64,000 bases of DNA from Paratinospora sagittata (taxonomy: Eukaryota > Streptophyta > Magnoliopsida > Ranunculales > Menispermaceae): NCBI GenBank assembly GCA_035771175.1, contig CM069607.1, forward strand, positions 17,182,001 through 17,246,000. The letters run 5' to 3'. Under the pieces are notes generated by a model, which worked only from the letters and a program-made list of their open reading frames with translations, searched no databases and had not been told where the DNA came from. The position numbers and the translations under genes are program-made. Below are positions 44,054 to 56,337 of this stretch, in pieces (positions within the stretch are counted from its first letter, which is position 1; every line of letters starts with the position of its first letter).

Positions 44054-47000
44054 TACTATTCCAACCACAATATATTAAGTGAAGTGCAATGTTGAAGTAG
44101 TTGTTCACAAATACATGCAAATGATTCAAAAGATGTTTATGCAAGTTCAAGAATCGTGTGTGCACATGTGTTCTCAAATATTGATTCTAAATATGATGAA
44201 TGAAGCACAAGAATCAATATGCAAGTAATGATCAAAATTGATTGATTCAAAGATAAAAATATTCAAGTATGTCAATCAATATGGACAAGTTATGATCAAA
44301 ATAATTGATTCAAACAATATAAGTTAGGCACAAGAATCGATGTCAAACAAATCAAATGAAACCACTATCCAAGATGATATAAGTTGAAAGCTCAAATATG
44401 GTTTCAAACAATAGAGAAAAACGATTTTAATAAGATTGTAAATCAAACAACAAAATCGTTTCTACTCAAACACAAGAATCGTAAAAGAGATGTTACCCAA
44501 CTTAGGTAGGATGAAACTCGTAAATTCTCTGAAGTGAATGTGGTTGAGAGATTTCTTTTCTGAGAATGATCAGATCAACAAGTATGTGTCGGAAACACTC
44601 AAGAATGGATTGATCAAACCCTCGAGAAGACCTTTCAAGTTTCTCAAAAATTTTGAGATTATTAGGAGAACTTTTCAAAAGGTTGAATCGAAGATTCAAA
44701 TGTGAGGAACTTTTGTCATCAAAAGGTGTTTAGAATAGCTTAAGAACTTGTTTAAGACTTGGAAATACGAATACAAAAATATAGGCACAAGTTCATAAGT
44801 TTTGCAAAAGTTACTTTCAAATGAGTAAAGTGTGGTATTTATAGAAAAATACTTGCCCGAGGCACAGGAACGCATTCCTTAGATGAGGAGCGCATTTTTG
44901 CTTTGGAGTTTCAAATTTCCCTCCAATGTAGGAGCGCATTCCTTATTGAAGGAGCGCGTTTCTTTATTTGTCTGTTGGACATAGTTGCGATGTTCTTCAA
45001 TTAGAAACACGGTTTCAATGAAAATTCTTTTTTTGCCATTTTCTGCATGAGCACATTCTTGGTAAGAGGAGCACGTTCTTTAAACCATGATCTAAAAATT
45101 TGGGTTTCGGGACAGAAACACAAAGGTGCCTTCCTTAAACACCAGAGCGTGTTCCTTGGACACAGAAGCTCATTCCTTGGAGTCCAAAGTAACAGAACCT
45201 TGATTTTTCGATTAAAACAAGTTCAAAGCATATTCAACACACATAAACCAACTTTGAAATCATTTTAAACATGATTAAAACATAATGAGCGAAAATAAAC
45301 ACGTGTAAAACAATCGATTAATACAAATAAAGCAAGATGTTTAAGACATACGATACAACACACGTAAACTGATGAAATCCATGCAAAGTTGGTATCATGT
45401 GTGCATGATTAACAATGATATGGATATGCATGAAATCAACCTGAACTATATGATTGCATGATAAACATGATAACATAATGCATGCATGATCAATATGATA
45501 ATAGTATACGTGCATGAATTGTTGGCCCAGATATGTCCAAGAGGGGGGTGAATTGGACACTTAGACAATTTAAAAACAATTTCAATGGCAGAAATTAAAA
45601 AAATATGCATAGTCGATTTATAATGGTTCAGCTACTTGCCTACGTCCACTACCTAACCTTCTCAGTTAGGATTTTGAACTTTATCACTAAGGGATTCTCT
45701 TACTGGTGAGAATCAAACCGTTACACATTTTCTCAACTTGCGGGTATGAGAACAATTGTTACACCGCTCAGCTTACAGGTGTGAGACCAACCTATCCCAA
45801 CTTACGGGTGTAAGACAGACCTAAGCTTTCTCAACTTACGGGTGTGAGAACTACCGTCTCTCAACTTACAGGTGTAGAATACCTGACTTCGTTGAATATT
45901 GAATATCAACTCAATAGTTTATCTAACTACTGTTACAACATTGATACAGTATACAAGATATGAAATTGAGTACAACTATATTCTATGAACTATCTCTCAA
46001 ATTTCTCTTTCAGCAAGAATGATATAACTAAAAACAGTGCTGAATAATTTGAGTAAAAACTATTCAAACTTTCAAATTGATTTTCAAATAAAGATAAAAT
46101 CTTAGCTCAGTGTGAAAATTATTTGAATAAGTAATGATTCAAATAAAACGCTTTGAAGCTAGAATAACTTAAGTTTTTTGAATCATATGAAAATTCGACT
46201 AACTTTCAAAAAGTGTTTTAGCCCAGAGAATTTTCGGTGGTCTTAACAAATTGTTAAGTGTCTGTATTTATAGACTTGTACAGATGAAGTTGTTGTTCAT
46301 TTGAATTTGAATTTCAATTATGAACGTTTACTCACAATAGCTAGAATATATCACGAAAATTGCAACTGCACATTTCATGAATATTCTGTTTTTCTCTAGA
46401 TACACGAATAAGGAAAGTTTTCGAAGACGTGGTTCGTGAATCAAAGAATATCTCTTACAAATACAGAAAATTGATTTTGTACAAAAAGTTGTTCTGAAAA
46501 GATGGCGAAAAGGACGTACATGTCATAACAACAAAAATATTATTTCTGTCGTTTTGTTCCATTGAGGGCGCTCATAGAACATCAGCGTCCTACTGAACAA
46601 TGAAGTGAGGGGGCTACTAAATAGTATGCGTGCTGACTTAATTTGACAATTAAACGACTTAAATCATGAAGGCGTTACTTTGACAGTTAGCGTCCTGCTT
46701 TGTTTTAAAACATTTAAACACACGAGGGCGCTACTCAAAAGTAAGCGTCATGATATTTAAAAGCAGTTTTAAAACAATGTTAAGTGCGCTGAATGACAGT
46801 AAGCGTCCTGAAAGTTATTTAAGTTGATTTTATGGATGAGGGCCCTCATACACAAGTAGCGTCCTGATAATTTATTCAACTTATAAGTTATTAGCGTCCT
46901 TAAAGATAGAAATCACATAAAAAGCAAAAGGAACTTCCAGGGAGCTTAAACTAAGTCAGCATTCTAACGTTCTCAAAGGTTGATAAAAGAAAGGTCGCTA

Positions 47001-47774
47001 CTAATAAGTAAGTGTCCTTATTAATCAGTTCAATTCAACCTTGAGCTTCCTAATATTTTATCAGCGTCCTGACTCATCAAGTCCGGGAGGGCGCTGCTAA
47101 AACATTAACGTCCTTAAAGCCTTTATAAAAGCGGTTTTTGATTTCTCAATTAAAGCTCGATAAAAATCATTGTTTCTCTTATTCAAATCAAGTACTTTAG
47201 AAATCTTAAGGTACGATTAAAATGTTACGATCAAAATGTGCAAACGATAAAATCATGCTGAGAAAAGTTGATCGATAAACTTTACATTCTAAGTATTGAC
47301 ATACTCGAAACTTTACTTTGTGATGTTTAATGATCTTGTGAGCACAGTTTCTTGATCTTGATTCTTGATAAATCTAAAACACTTGACAAGATCATTAGAT
47401 ACACAAACTGAAGACATTTGGAATCATCAAAACATTCATATCATGGAGTTCATTGAGATAACATGAATATCTTATAATCTATATGCATGAGAAATAACAA
47501 TGTATGCATGATCTAGAAAAGATGCAAAGTATATTGTGGTTGGAACAAGTAAAGATTACTCTACAACACTTAAGATTCTAGACGAAAGATTACAGACTTG
47601 AAGCTCTTGAATCTTCGTGTTTTATTGTTCCATCCACACGCTTTGACACGATAGTTGAATTCATCTGATATAGCTAGTTAGCACTGAAACAACTAAGTCA
47701 AAGACATTAGTGATCACAAGGAATGTTGTTTGTAATCATCAAAACAAAACCGGGTGATAGTCGTTACATCAACA
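44054..47774 (-). mobile_element. Sirevirus-like LTR (minus), split by a solo LTR, end undefined
   Basis: In minus sense it starts TGTTGATGTAACGACTATC at 47,774 next to a polypurine tract. U3 has GGAACGCATTCC (44,867-44,878), GGAGCGCATTCC (44,931) and GGAGCGCGTTTC (44,951), and the TATA box TTCTATAAATACC is near 44,846-44,834. The U5 end is not identifiable near 44,054. The solo LTR at 45,520-47,463 interrupts it. Confidence 0.7.
45520..47463 (-). mobile_element. Solo Sirevirus-like LTR (family 2) with TGAAT duplication
   Basis: In minus sense it begins TGTTATCTCAATGAACTCC (47,463) and ends GGACATATCTGGGCCAACA (45,520). It is flanked by TGAAT at 45,515-45,519 and 47,464-47,468, a perfect 5-bp target-site duplication. 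It contains a U3 array at 47,125-46,560, TATA near 46,273-46,263 and a hairpin array at 45,890-45,690. Confidence 0.95.
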
Positions 47775-48301
47775 ATCTTGCCCTTTTTTTATGATTTCAA
47801 ACAAATTCACTATTGGCCTGATTGAAGCAAGACGCATGATTTCCTGAGTGAATGAATAAGTGAAATGAATTATCATATCGTACTACAATTAAGAATATAC
47901 CACTTGAATAATAATGGCACATAGTAATATTTGACCTTCAATCAATTAGATACCAATATATGCATACTCAAAATGATGTGATCATTAAAGCACACGTAGC
48001 ATAACATCAACATATACATATAATATCACTAAGAACAAAAGATGTATATATAATAGTCAGTGATCATGTGAACAGTATCAAGATGTACATGTATAACAAT
48101 ATATCAAATAAAAACACATACATGTAATCCAAAAAGTATCAGAGAGAATACACAGAAAATCTCCAAAAGAAATACATCCAGAATCCTATATTCTCCCTCA
48201 GTATGAACTATCCCCCTAAATATGTGCACGTAAATGATCAAGTCAATCACACCAATCATACTAATCTCTCCCCCTTTTGAAACATCAAAAATAGGGTGTG
48301 C
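47775..48301 (-). other. 3' non-coding region of minus-strand Sirevirus, two purine tracts
   Basis: Minus-sense AAAAAAAGGGCAAGAT abuts the LTR, and a second tract CAAAAGGGGGAGAGATT lies near 48,285-48,269 close to the envelope-like stop codon. Multiple polypurine-like tracts are known from Sireviruses. No gene is visible. Confidence 0.65.
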
Positions 48302-51300
48302 CTAAGGTGGCAAAGACATAGAATCAAGAAATCCAAGCCCAGCAAATATATCATCGGCGGGTGAAGTGGGGGCATCGTCCTCTACGGGGGTAGTACCAGC
48401 ATCTGCATCAGGTGTGACAATGGTAGTTGCAAATGAGGCAGGAGTGGTGGAACCATAATGGATAACCAAGTATCTGTCTGGAGATGGTGAAGGAATAGGA
48501 GGCAATAAGAGCATGAGATCCAGAAAAGAAGCTGCCATAACGAATGATGGATGCAGTCGAGGATAAGGAATACTCGAAGCTGCAATCGATAATGGAATCA
48601 GTGCTAAGGTAGTGAAGACTAGGAAGGACCTGGATCAGAACGTACAGGCGAAGCAGGCTGACGAAATGTCAGTGAAGGTGTAGGTCGCGCTCTGTCGTAG
48701 AAGAAATCTTCTTGGCTGAAACCGAAGTCATGGTGCTCCTCAACTGTAAGACGATCAAGAATAAGCCGGAGCGTGACACCATGAGCTCGTACATCAAAGA
48801 CCATATCATCATACTTCTTCTCCAAAGCGGAGAGAAAAGATACTATAACCTGTTGCTGGTCTAGTAGCTCAGTGAGTAACTGAATGATAAAATCAGAATG
48901 CACTGGAGTTGATGATGAAGGGCTTGGTATGTCTGTTGCAGCTGTAGCGCCTGACGATGACCGGGATCGGAGAATTTAGCACGACCTCGACCACGACCGT
49001 GATGTACCTTAGCCTGTGCTGGAGCTGGTGGTGCTGCCCCTCCATATGGATGAGATAATGGCGGTGCACCCACTATTCCCTTCGTATCAGGCTCGAGATG
49101 ATCCGTCTGAGGGTAAATCGGAATGAACTTGGTACCCTCGCCCTAACGATGTCTGTTGATATGCACCCAGTCCTGGATACGTCTCACCCACAAGTAGGCT
49201 AGGGAACATATCGTATTTTTTCTTATAAAATTCTTCTTATTTGGCTTCGTGGAAACCCTAAAGCCAGTAAAATAAATGCCAGCATGCTTAGCGAGCAAAG
49301 TCACCAATGCACCATATGGGAGCGCTCGTGTGTAATGCTTAGTCTTGGTAATGTGACAGATGATAATGTGGTACAAGCGAATCTTGGTGCGGGTATGCAT
49401 ACACCATAGGAGGAACGCGTCAAGAGGTTTCACCTTCAATTGTGAACTCAGTCGAGGAATGATGATCCTCGAAACGATGTTGTGAAAGATCTTGAGCCGC
49501 AATCCAAAAATAGTGTTGGTCACCGTCAACACTCCATGTTCTGGCTCCTCGCCAGACATGGTCCTTAAAGCTATGATCCGATCATAATTAGAAAAGACAA
49601 TCTCGTCGTCTTCCTCAGAGTAAGAAAAAGTAAGATCAGTAGAAAAAAGGCCAAAAATTTCATCTATATTAGATGGAGAGATGTCGATGTCATTGATAAG
49701 TTGAGTTTTGGTTAGTGTTTTGCCTGTCACTTTTGATAGATTTTTAGGTGCATTAGCTTAGGTTTCAGGTATTTGTGCATGAAATGCATGCTTAGAGGCT
49801 TTAGGCTCATTTAGGTGTTAACTTAGGTTTTTAGATGCTTTTCTTCATGAATAAACCATGGTTGATACATGTTAATACATACATACATACTTGCATGATA
49901 CATGTTAATGCATACATACTTGCATATAGTTGTTGATGATTTGATTAGTGTAGATCACTTATTTGTGTGTTTTGTAGGAGAATAAGGAACTTAAAGGAGG
50001 TGCAAATGAAGCCAAAAATGAGGCCAAGTTTCTGTGCAAATCAAATGCATTAAGTGATGAAAAAGTGGAGAAAGAAGTGCCCAAGAGAAGCCAAAAAAAT
50101 GGCCAAGTCCACAAAGCTGCACAAAGAAGAAGAAGTGAAAAAAAGCTTCTGAGAGCCGCAGCGCCCATCACAGCGCTAATACAAAACCCCCTATGCGCAG
50201 TTTTGTCCAATTTTTGGCATTTTTGGTCCTTTTTGGTCTTTTTGAACAAATGATGTATATAAGCTCACTTTAGGGTTAATTAGGGAGGACACATTCTACT
50301 AGTTTTAGAATAGATTAGAGTAGCTAGGGTTTAGAGAAGAAAAAGATAAGCAAGAGAAGCTTGGGGAAGAAGATTGGTTGCAAGATTTTTGGAGAAGAAG
50401 AGGAAGGAAATCAAAGGGGGTTTTCTTTACTTCTTGTTTCATTTATCTTGTATTCATGTTTTCTACTCTTAATCTCTCTTTTCTATTCTTGAATATCGTC
50501 ATGAGCTAAAGTTTTAATCTAGAGATTAGATGGATCTTAGTTTGATTTTGATGGATTGATTGTGGATTTTATTCATTATTAATGAAATTTCTCAAGTTTA
50601 TTCATGATTTTCTATGTTTAATGCTTTTGATTTACTGGCCATAAATTTATTGAACCTAGATCTAAGGGGCGGCACTGTTCTTTAGGTTGAAAAACGAGAA
50701 TTATGACATGAGAATGCTATAGAATCGAGAGGTTTATAGGATCTTGTGAGATCATTAAGAAATCTGTAAAACTTAATGCATAATTGGGAATTGGGTCTTT
50801 ATCCAGAGGTCGAGATTCAACCCTACTTATAGGTTTCGATCCGGCACTCGAGAGAGAAGATTGATAAACATTGGATTTGGTTTATAAATCTGAAAACTGA
50901 ATTTAACAATGAATGATCCCAATTAATTTTGATTTCAAACTCAGTGAAGTCGATTCTCTAGATCATTCTCACTATTAAATTTTATTTACATTTTGTTGCT
51001 TACATTCAAACTTTAATTTTCAGCACTTTTATTCTAGTGATATCTCCATTTGAATGTCTAAATAAAGTTTGAAATATGTGAAACGGTAATTGATAGAGTA
51101 ACAATTCCCTGTGGATACGATAACCCTACTCACTATCGGTATATTATAACTTGATTGTTGTGCACTTGTGATAAATTCACCATCAGTCATGGCCAAGAAT
51201 CCTGGAGCGACAGTGAAGAGGATCATCACCATGAACGTGTGAGAGTCCGGAGTAGAAAACTCGATCCAGCTCGGTGTAAATGATATCACCATGAGCGAGG

Positions 51301-51680
51301 AACCGATTCCAACTAATCTCGATAAAGTAGGCGCGAAGAGGCACGTGTATCCTTGTGAAGTCATTGAAGTCGACTCAGACGCTTGGCATGAGACGTAGAG
51401 TGTTAAAGGGTCTAATGACGAGCCCTAGTAATGGAGGACGTGACATGGGTGACGCCGCGGGAGCGGAAATAGTAACATCATCATCCGATGTGGGTGATGA
51501 TGGTGGTGATGGAAAGGGCTCTCGAGGTGGTCGAGAGACTCGGGGACGCCTCAAGGAGAGTGGAACGGGTGTGGGTGACTCACAAACCTCTACACATCTT
51601 CATTTAGGTCTCAGTACAGGTGAAGATTGCTCGTTGATCTCCAATAGACGTTTGGAAATGGTTGTTTTCATTAGAGGCAT
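48302..51680 (-). pseudogene. Sirevirus envelope-like ORF, broken, copy 2
   Basis: The minus-strand frame starts at ATG 51,680-51,678 and its tail ends at 48,302. The transposon-protein/envelope-like domain spans the Tat LTR insertion: WNRFLAHGDIIYTELDRVFY before it, IDISPSNIDEIFGL at the joint, and KIFHNIVSRIIIPRLSSQ, DAFLLWCMHTRTKIRLYHII and LPYGALVTLLAKHAGIYF after it (to about 49,143). Towards the C-terminus come an RGRGRA patch, a coiled-coil-like QLLTELLDQQQVIVSFLSAL, and a Pro/Asp-rich tail. Several stops and shifts break it. Role unknown; analogous to copy 1 at 10,155-13,116 but divergent. Confidence 0.7.
49694..51185 (+). mobile_element. Solo Tat-like LTR with GTCAT duplication
   Basis: It starts TGATAAGTTGAGTTTTGG and ends TTCACCATCA, flanked by GTCAT at 49,689-49,693 and 51,186-51,190. 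It interrupts the envelope-like ORF in antisense. A GCCGCAGCGCCC patch is near 50,155. ORFs inside are chance. Confidence 0.95.
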
Positions 51681-53100
51681 TTTGTCAAACACTTGGTAGG
51701 CAAACAATGTGAACCTAAGGGTTTTTTGTAAAAACACGGCTAAAACGAGGGTAAAATTGGGTGAAAGGATGGTAGAATGATGAAGATGGTACGGGCACAA
51801 GAAAAACAAGTTGTGGCACACAAATTTTCGTGATAAATTGAGAGAGAAATGAGAGATTGAAAATTGGTAGGAAAAAATGAAAATTTGGGCATTTTTGGAG
51901 TGATGTGTGGATTTGATGAAGTTTTTGAGCTTTAAAACAATGGATTTGATGTTTAGGATGATGGGGAAGGTGTTTGGAGCAATCAAGATGAAGAGACTTT
52001 GAGTTTGAGTGAAAAGATGAGAGAGGAGAGACGAAATGACGGAGAGAATGAGAGAAAAAAGGTCTCAAGTTGCTTAAAATCATTCTGCCTTCAGACAAAG
52101 GAATGCTTTTGTCTTAAAGTTAGTGCGTTCCTGTGTTATCTGCAAAAGACCTTCTCGGTGTTCTTGCAAAGGAGCGCATTCCTCTTTCGAGGAGTGCATT
52201 CCTTTAAAAAACAAAACACAATTTTTGTGAATTTTTTATTTTCTTGATTTCACTTTGACTAAATTAATAATTTATGATAATTCAAGAAAGTTTCAGTCAT
52301 TTCTTGGTGAATGATACACACATCAAATGATAAAAACAATGTAATTTGGATCATTCACACATCAAATCAATGTACCAATGAAGTTTATATGCAAACATTA
52401 ATTAATCCACGTGCATGATTACCAAAGATCATCAAGGATAATTTATACAAAATTATCATTAGTAATATGTGCATGATTATTGAGAATAATGCATAAAAAA
52501 TAGTAAGGATAATATATGCAAAATTATCATTGATGATTCATTCAAATAAATCATCAAATACTCATTAAGCACAAATTCATAATTGAATTTTGGAAGTGAT
52601 AAGATATGAAACATTGAATATACATTCTTCCAATCAAATTGAGCTATAACAATAATAACACTTTGTTTATGCTCAATATCATACAAATTGAATGGATCAC
52701 AGATTGCAGAAATTATGACACATAGATCCATCCAAGTCATGTATATATTTTTGTGATCACAACTTTTAGCACAAATGTATACATCATTCATACAAACATG
52801 TGATGATCAAATTAGATGAAATCATAAGATAAGCATGCACATTTGATATCACTTAATCATTGAACAAGACTTTTCCATTAAGTATATTCAATACGATTAA
52901 TTTAAGACATAGGCATCAAGATGTGATAATTGTTTCAATCAAACCTAAAATATTTCCAAGGTCATAGAGATAATACAATTGAGCATAGTATGATGTCTCA
53001 ATCTCTCATTTTTTTCATTGGGGGACGTTTTTGAGAAAGTAAGGTTGAGAGAAAAGAAGAGAAGAGAAAGAGAAAGGAAGTTGCTTGAAGGAAAGTCTTA
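51681..53100. other. Unresolved retroelement-derived sequence
   Basis: Left of about 52,080 is a leader-like stretch upstream of the envelope-like ATG. At 52,100-52,205 a U3-like cluster contains GGAGCGCATTCC (52,171) and GGAGTGCATTCC (52,191). The remainder to about 53,000 is AT-rich with no motif, gene or clear LTR end that I can name. Confidence 0.4.
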
Positions 53101-54316
53101 GCAACATTTTGATCAGAGGTTTGATCTCTTAGATCCGTGGTCGGATCAAGCTGAAAATTTGTCAGCCAGTTCTTCTCTTATGGTTCGTCATTCTGGTCGG
53201 TGGAGATCTTGATTGGAGTTTTCTTATGAGAGATATAACCTCCCAAACACAGCTAGTCGGAAAATCTAGATTTCTAGAACAATTTAGATCAAACTGCTGG
53301 ATCTCCTAAATCTACCATTAGATGGATGTGATACTTCAGAAGATGGTTCACAACTAAACTTTTTTCATTATGAACGGTTGAGATGTTTACTGGTCGAGTA
53401 TTTTGGGAGATATAACCGTCTAAGTTCAAGTATTTGCAGCAAGAGATGAGAAACGGTTCAATTAGAGTTGTCTTAATCAAAGACGCATATCTTTTGGATC
53501 TGCCGTTGGTTTAGCTCAATTTTGGACAGAAGGTTTGCCTCTTGATTTTATTGAATCTGAACAGTTAATTTAGTTATTGGATATTGCATTTGGCAGTTTG
53601 TTACATCCGAACAATGCATTGAATTAGGGTGTACTGACTTAGACCTAGGTTATGGACTTAGGGTTTTCCATTCAAGTTGCATGTCATATATGTTGATCTA
53701 ATGGGTAAATGTGGATGATTTATGGTTCAATTTACTGATCTTGCTTGTTGGAAACCCTAGGTGTAGTGCAAATTTGGCCTAGGCCATGAAATTGGCGATT
53801 TGCCATGAATTTGGATATTTGCCCAAATTTGGGGATTTTGACCTAGACTAAGTCAATTGATGAAATTGACATGGGGATTAGTCTAATTGACCCTAATTAT
53901 GATTGAATGCATTGTATTATGATGGTTGGGTCATGGGAATCAACCTATTGCATTCTTTTGGATTAAATGTGGTTTAATTAGATATATAATTTGTTGTTTG
54001 AGCTATATGGGTTAGCTCGTAGGTGCAACCATTTTAGAGTCTTAATTGGCTATTGAATTGGGGTTAATCATGTTGAATGTCATGCACTTGGACTGATTTT
54101 AATGAAGAATGAACCTATGTATATGCAGGGTTTGTGAATGATCCAAGTGTCCCAATTAGGCCAATTGGAGGTTGAGGTGCATAAGAGTGTTTTGGTGACA
54201 TCCTAGTACTCATAGTGGTTGGATTTGGATTGGCTAGTCTAGCCAATCGATTTGTGAGTGTTTCTTTACATTTGGATTATATATATGTGGCATTGTATTA
54301 AGTAAAGTGTTTGAAT

Positions 54317-54368
<52 letters not shown>

Positions 54369-55291
54369 GTATGTATTATGCATGTTTTAAATAATTCATG
54401 AAATGAACTTGAGCACAGTCTAATAGGGTTAGCAATTGGGCTTGAGTCTCCTAGTTGTGATTTTTTTGGGAAATCTCGTAAGTCTAGCGGTGATCCCCAG
54501 TTGTGGACCTGAAGAGGGTTTTATGGCTTGTGTATAGATCGGACAGCCTATGTATAGTACTTATAGTGGTGGGCTGATTCTATGGGCTGCACAACCCCAG
54601 AAATCCTATTAGAATACGAGTATTGTTTGGTCGAATTGGGCACTGAGTGTCGCGAACCCAGGCCTTTGATCGCCCTTATTCAGGAGGTATTAGGATTGCA
54701 TTGACATGTTTAGAAAAATAATATACATTGTCTTGAGTAATGACATGATGCATTATATTTGGCATGTATGTAATCTTACATATCACCATGTTATTTAAAT
54801 GTTTTTGATGATCTTGTCTTGCTTTATCTAAATGCATGTATATTACCACTTGTAAAAAACATTCATTGAGCTTGTTGTAGCTCACTCGTCATTCTTATCA
54901 TTTCAGGTTCTGATAGGAAAGAGAAGAGGAAAGCTTGACTGCGAAGCATTTCCCGTATTTTGGTGTCGTAAGTGTTTTTTGTACATTTTTGTATTTTGGT
55001 AAATATGTACTTAATAACACCTATATATTTATAATTAACACGTAGATGGGTTGTGCCTATGGTTAGTTTTGATTTTGTTTATTATGGGCCTATGGAATTT
55101 TATGGTTGACATTTTTGGGAATGTAATTTATTTTAATGAATTGATTATGTCCATATGTTTTGGAATGTTTGTATGGGATTTATGTTTACTAGGTTGTTTA
55201 TATTAGGCTGACGGGACACCGGGTGTATCGAGGGAGGATATACTCGGGGGTTCCATGCCTGTCATGACGTCACTGGTCGTGGGTCGTGACA
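53101..55291 (+). mobile_element. Ty3 LTR, 5'-truncated, plus strand
   Basis: From about 53,125 (AGATCCGTGGTCGGAT) it parallels the solo LTR at 57,041-59,771, through CCAATCGATTTGTGAGTG versus CCAATCGAGAGTGAGTG, and ends CGTGGGTCGTGACA. The expected TGTAACCC start is missing. An (AT)n-(GTAT)n microsatellite occupies 54,319-54,376. Confidence 0.7.
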
Positions 55292-55911
55292 TGCCTTGTG
55301 GCTGCCACATGATGTTACTTGATGCACTCGACCCGCGGTGTTCTATAGTTGCTCTATGATATACTTAAAGCACACAAACCATGGTGCCTCGGAGCTGCGT
55401 TGCGCTCGCCCCATGGTGCGGAGGTTGTTACTACATGATTCTTGATTGTGTTTTTGTTGATTGACATGCTTAATGATATGTGTATTATTATTATTATTAT
55501 TTTTCTCTATAAGTTGTGTTTAACTTGCTTGATCCACTGAGTTGTTGAGCTTACCCCGTTTCTAACATTTTTAGGGAACTGAGATGGGTTAGGGTCGATC
55601 TCTTTAGGGGTCGATTGTCAGTCCCAACATTACCTTTTTTTCTATCGAGTCTAGCCATGTAATCTTTTGGTGGCACTGGCCACTATATTTTTTGTAAGGG
55701 CATGTCCCTTCTTTTTATTTTGTCTCTATGGGAGACTTGATGTAAAACTCTTATTTTGCTTCTCTTTTTGAAACACTATGATTAATGGAATGGAATGAAA
55801 TTTATGAGCCCATGCGTCTGTTGCAATTGCATATTGTCATATCGTACCACGTGGAATGTTGTAATTATTATTGCACAGTTGTATTATTTTCGGACTCGTC
55901 GGGTTGTGACA
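55292..55911 (+). mobile_element. Ty3 LTR 3' fragment
   Basis: Blocks such as TTACCCCGTTTCTAAC and GGGATGGGTT-like sequence resemble the R/U5 part of 42,569-43,972, and it ends CGTCGGGTTGTGACA. The 5' part is missing. Confidence 0.55.
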
Positions 55912-56113
55912 GTTTCTCTAAGTGTGGAGTATGAAAAGGCTTTCCGAACCACTTAAAAATCTTGTGTCTTTGCATTTAAGATTTTGTATTTATCTCTTGT
56001 ACATGATATATTTGAGCAAATGCCTTAACTAATTCAAGATTAACATAAGATAATTTAAAATTGACATAATTGGTCGAGACACCCAATTCACTCCCCCTCT
56101 TAGGTGTCCAACA
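55912..56113 (+). mobile_element. Sirevirus-like LTR end fragment
   Basis: It ends CCAATTCACTCCCCCTCTTAG...GTGTCCAACA, the Sirevirus terminal signature, and is preceded by U5 sequence (GAACCACTTAAAAATC). Its left part is lost at the Ty3 LTR end. Confidence 0.7.
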
Positions 56114-56337
56114 TGGTTCACTTGTGTAAGATCTTGTGTTTTTATTCTCCGTCTTTATGGAAATGATCTATACAGGTTATGTGAATCATTTGTTGTTGAC
56201 TTGTCTATGGTGTGCATGCATATATTTTAAGTGAAACTTTGTCAAACTTTTTGCAAAATCTCATGCATACATATTAGGTTAGTGCTTGCTTCTAGGCCTA
56301 TATCAAGTGTTTGAAATCATAAAAAAAATGGGGAGAT
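56114..56337 (+). other. 3' end of a plus-strand Sirevirus with polypurine tract
   Basis: GTTTGAAATCAT then AAAAAAAATGGGGAGAT (about 56,321-56,337) immediately precedes an LTR start, matching the 3' ends at 15,036 and 35,142. No coding sequence remains. Confidence 0.75.

Noticed and set aside
51355..51699. Plus-strand 114-codon ORF rich in Gly/Asp
   Set aside because: It is the opposite strand of the envelope-like ORF, whose frame makes better sense.
54319..54376. AT/GTAT repeat as a replication origin or matrix attachment site
   Set aside because: A simple microsatellite inside a Ty3 LTR; nothing else supports a functional claim.
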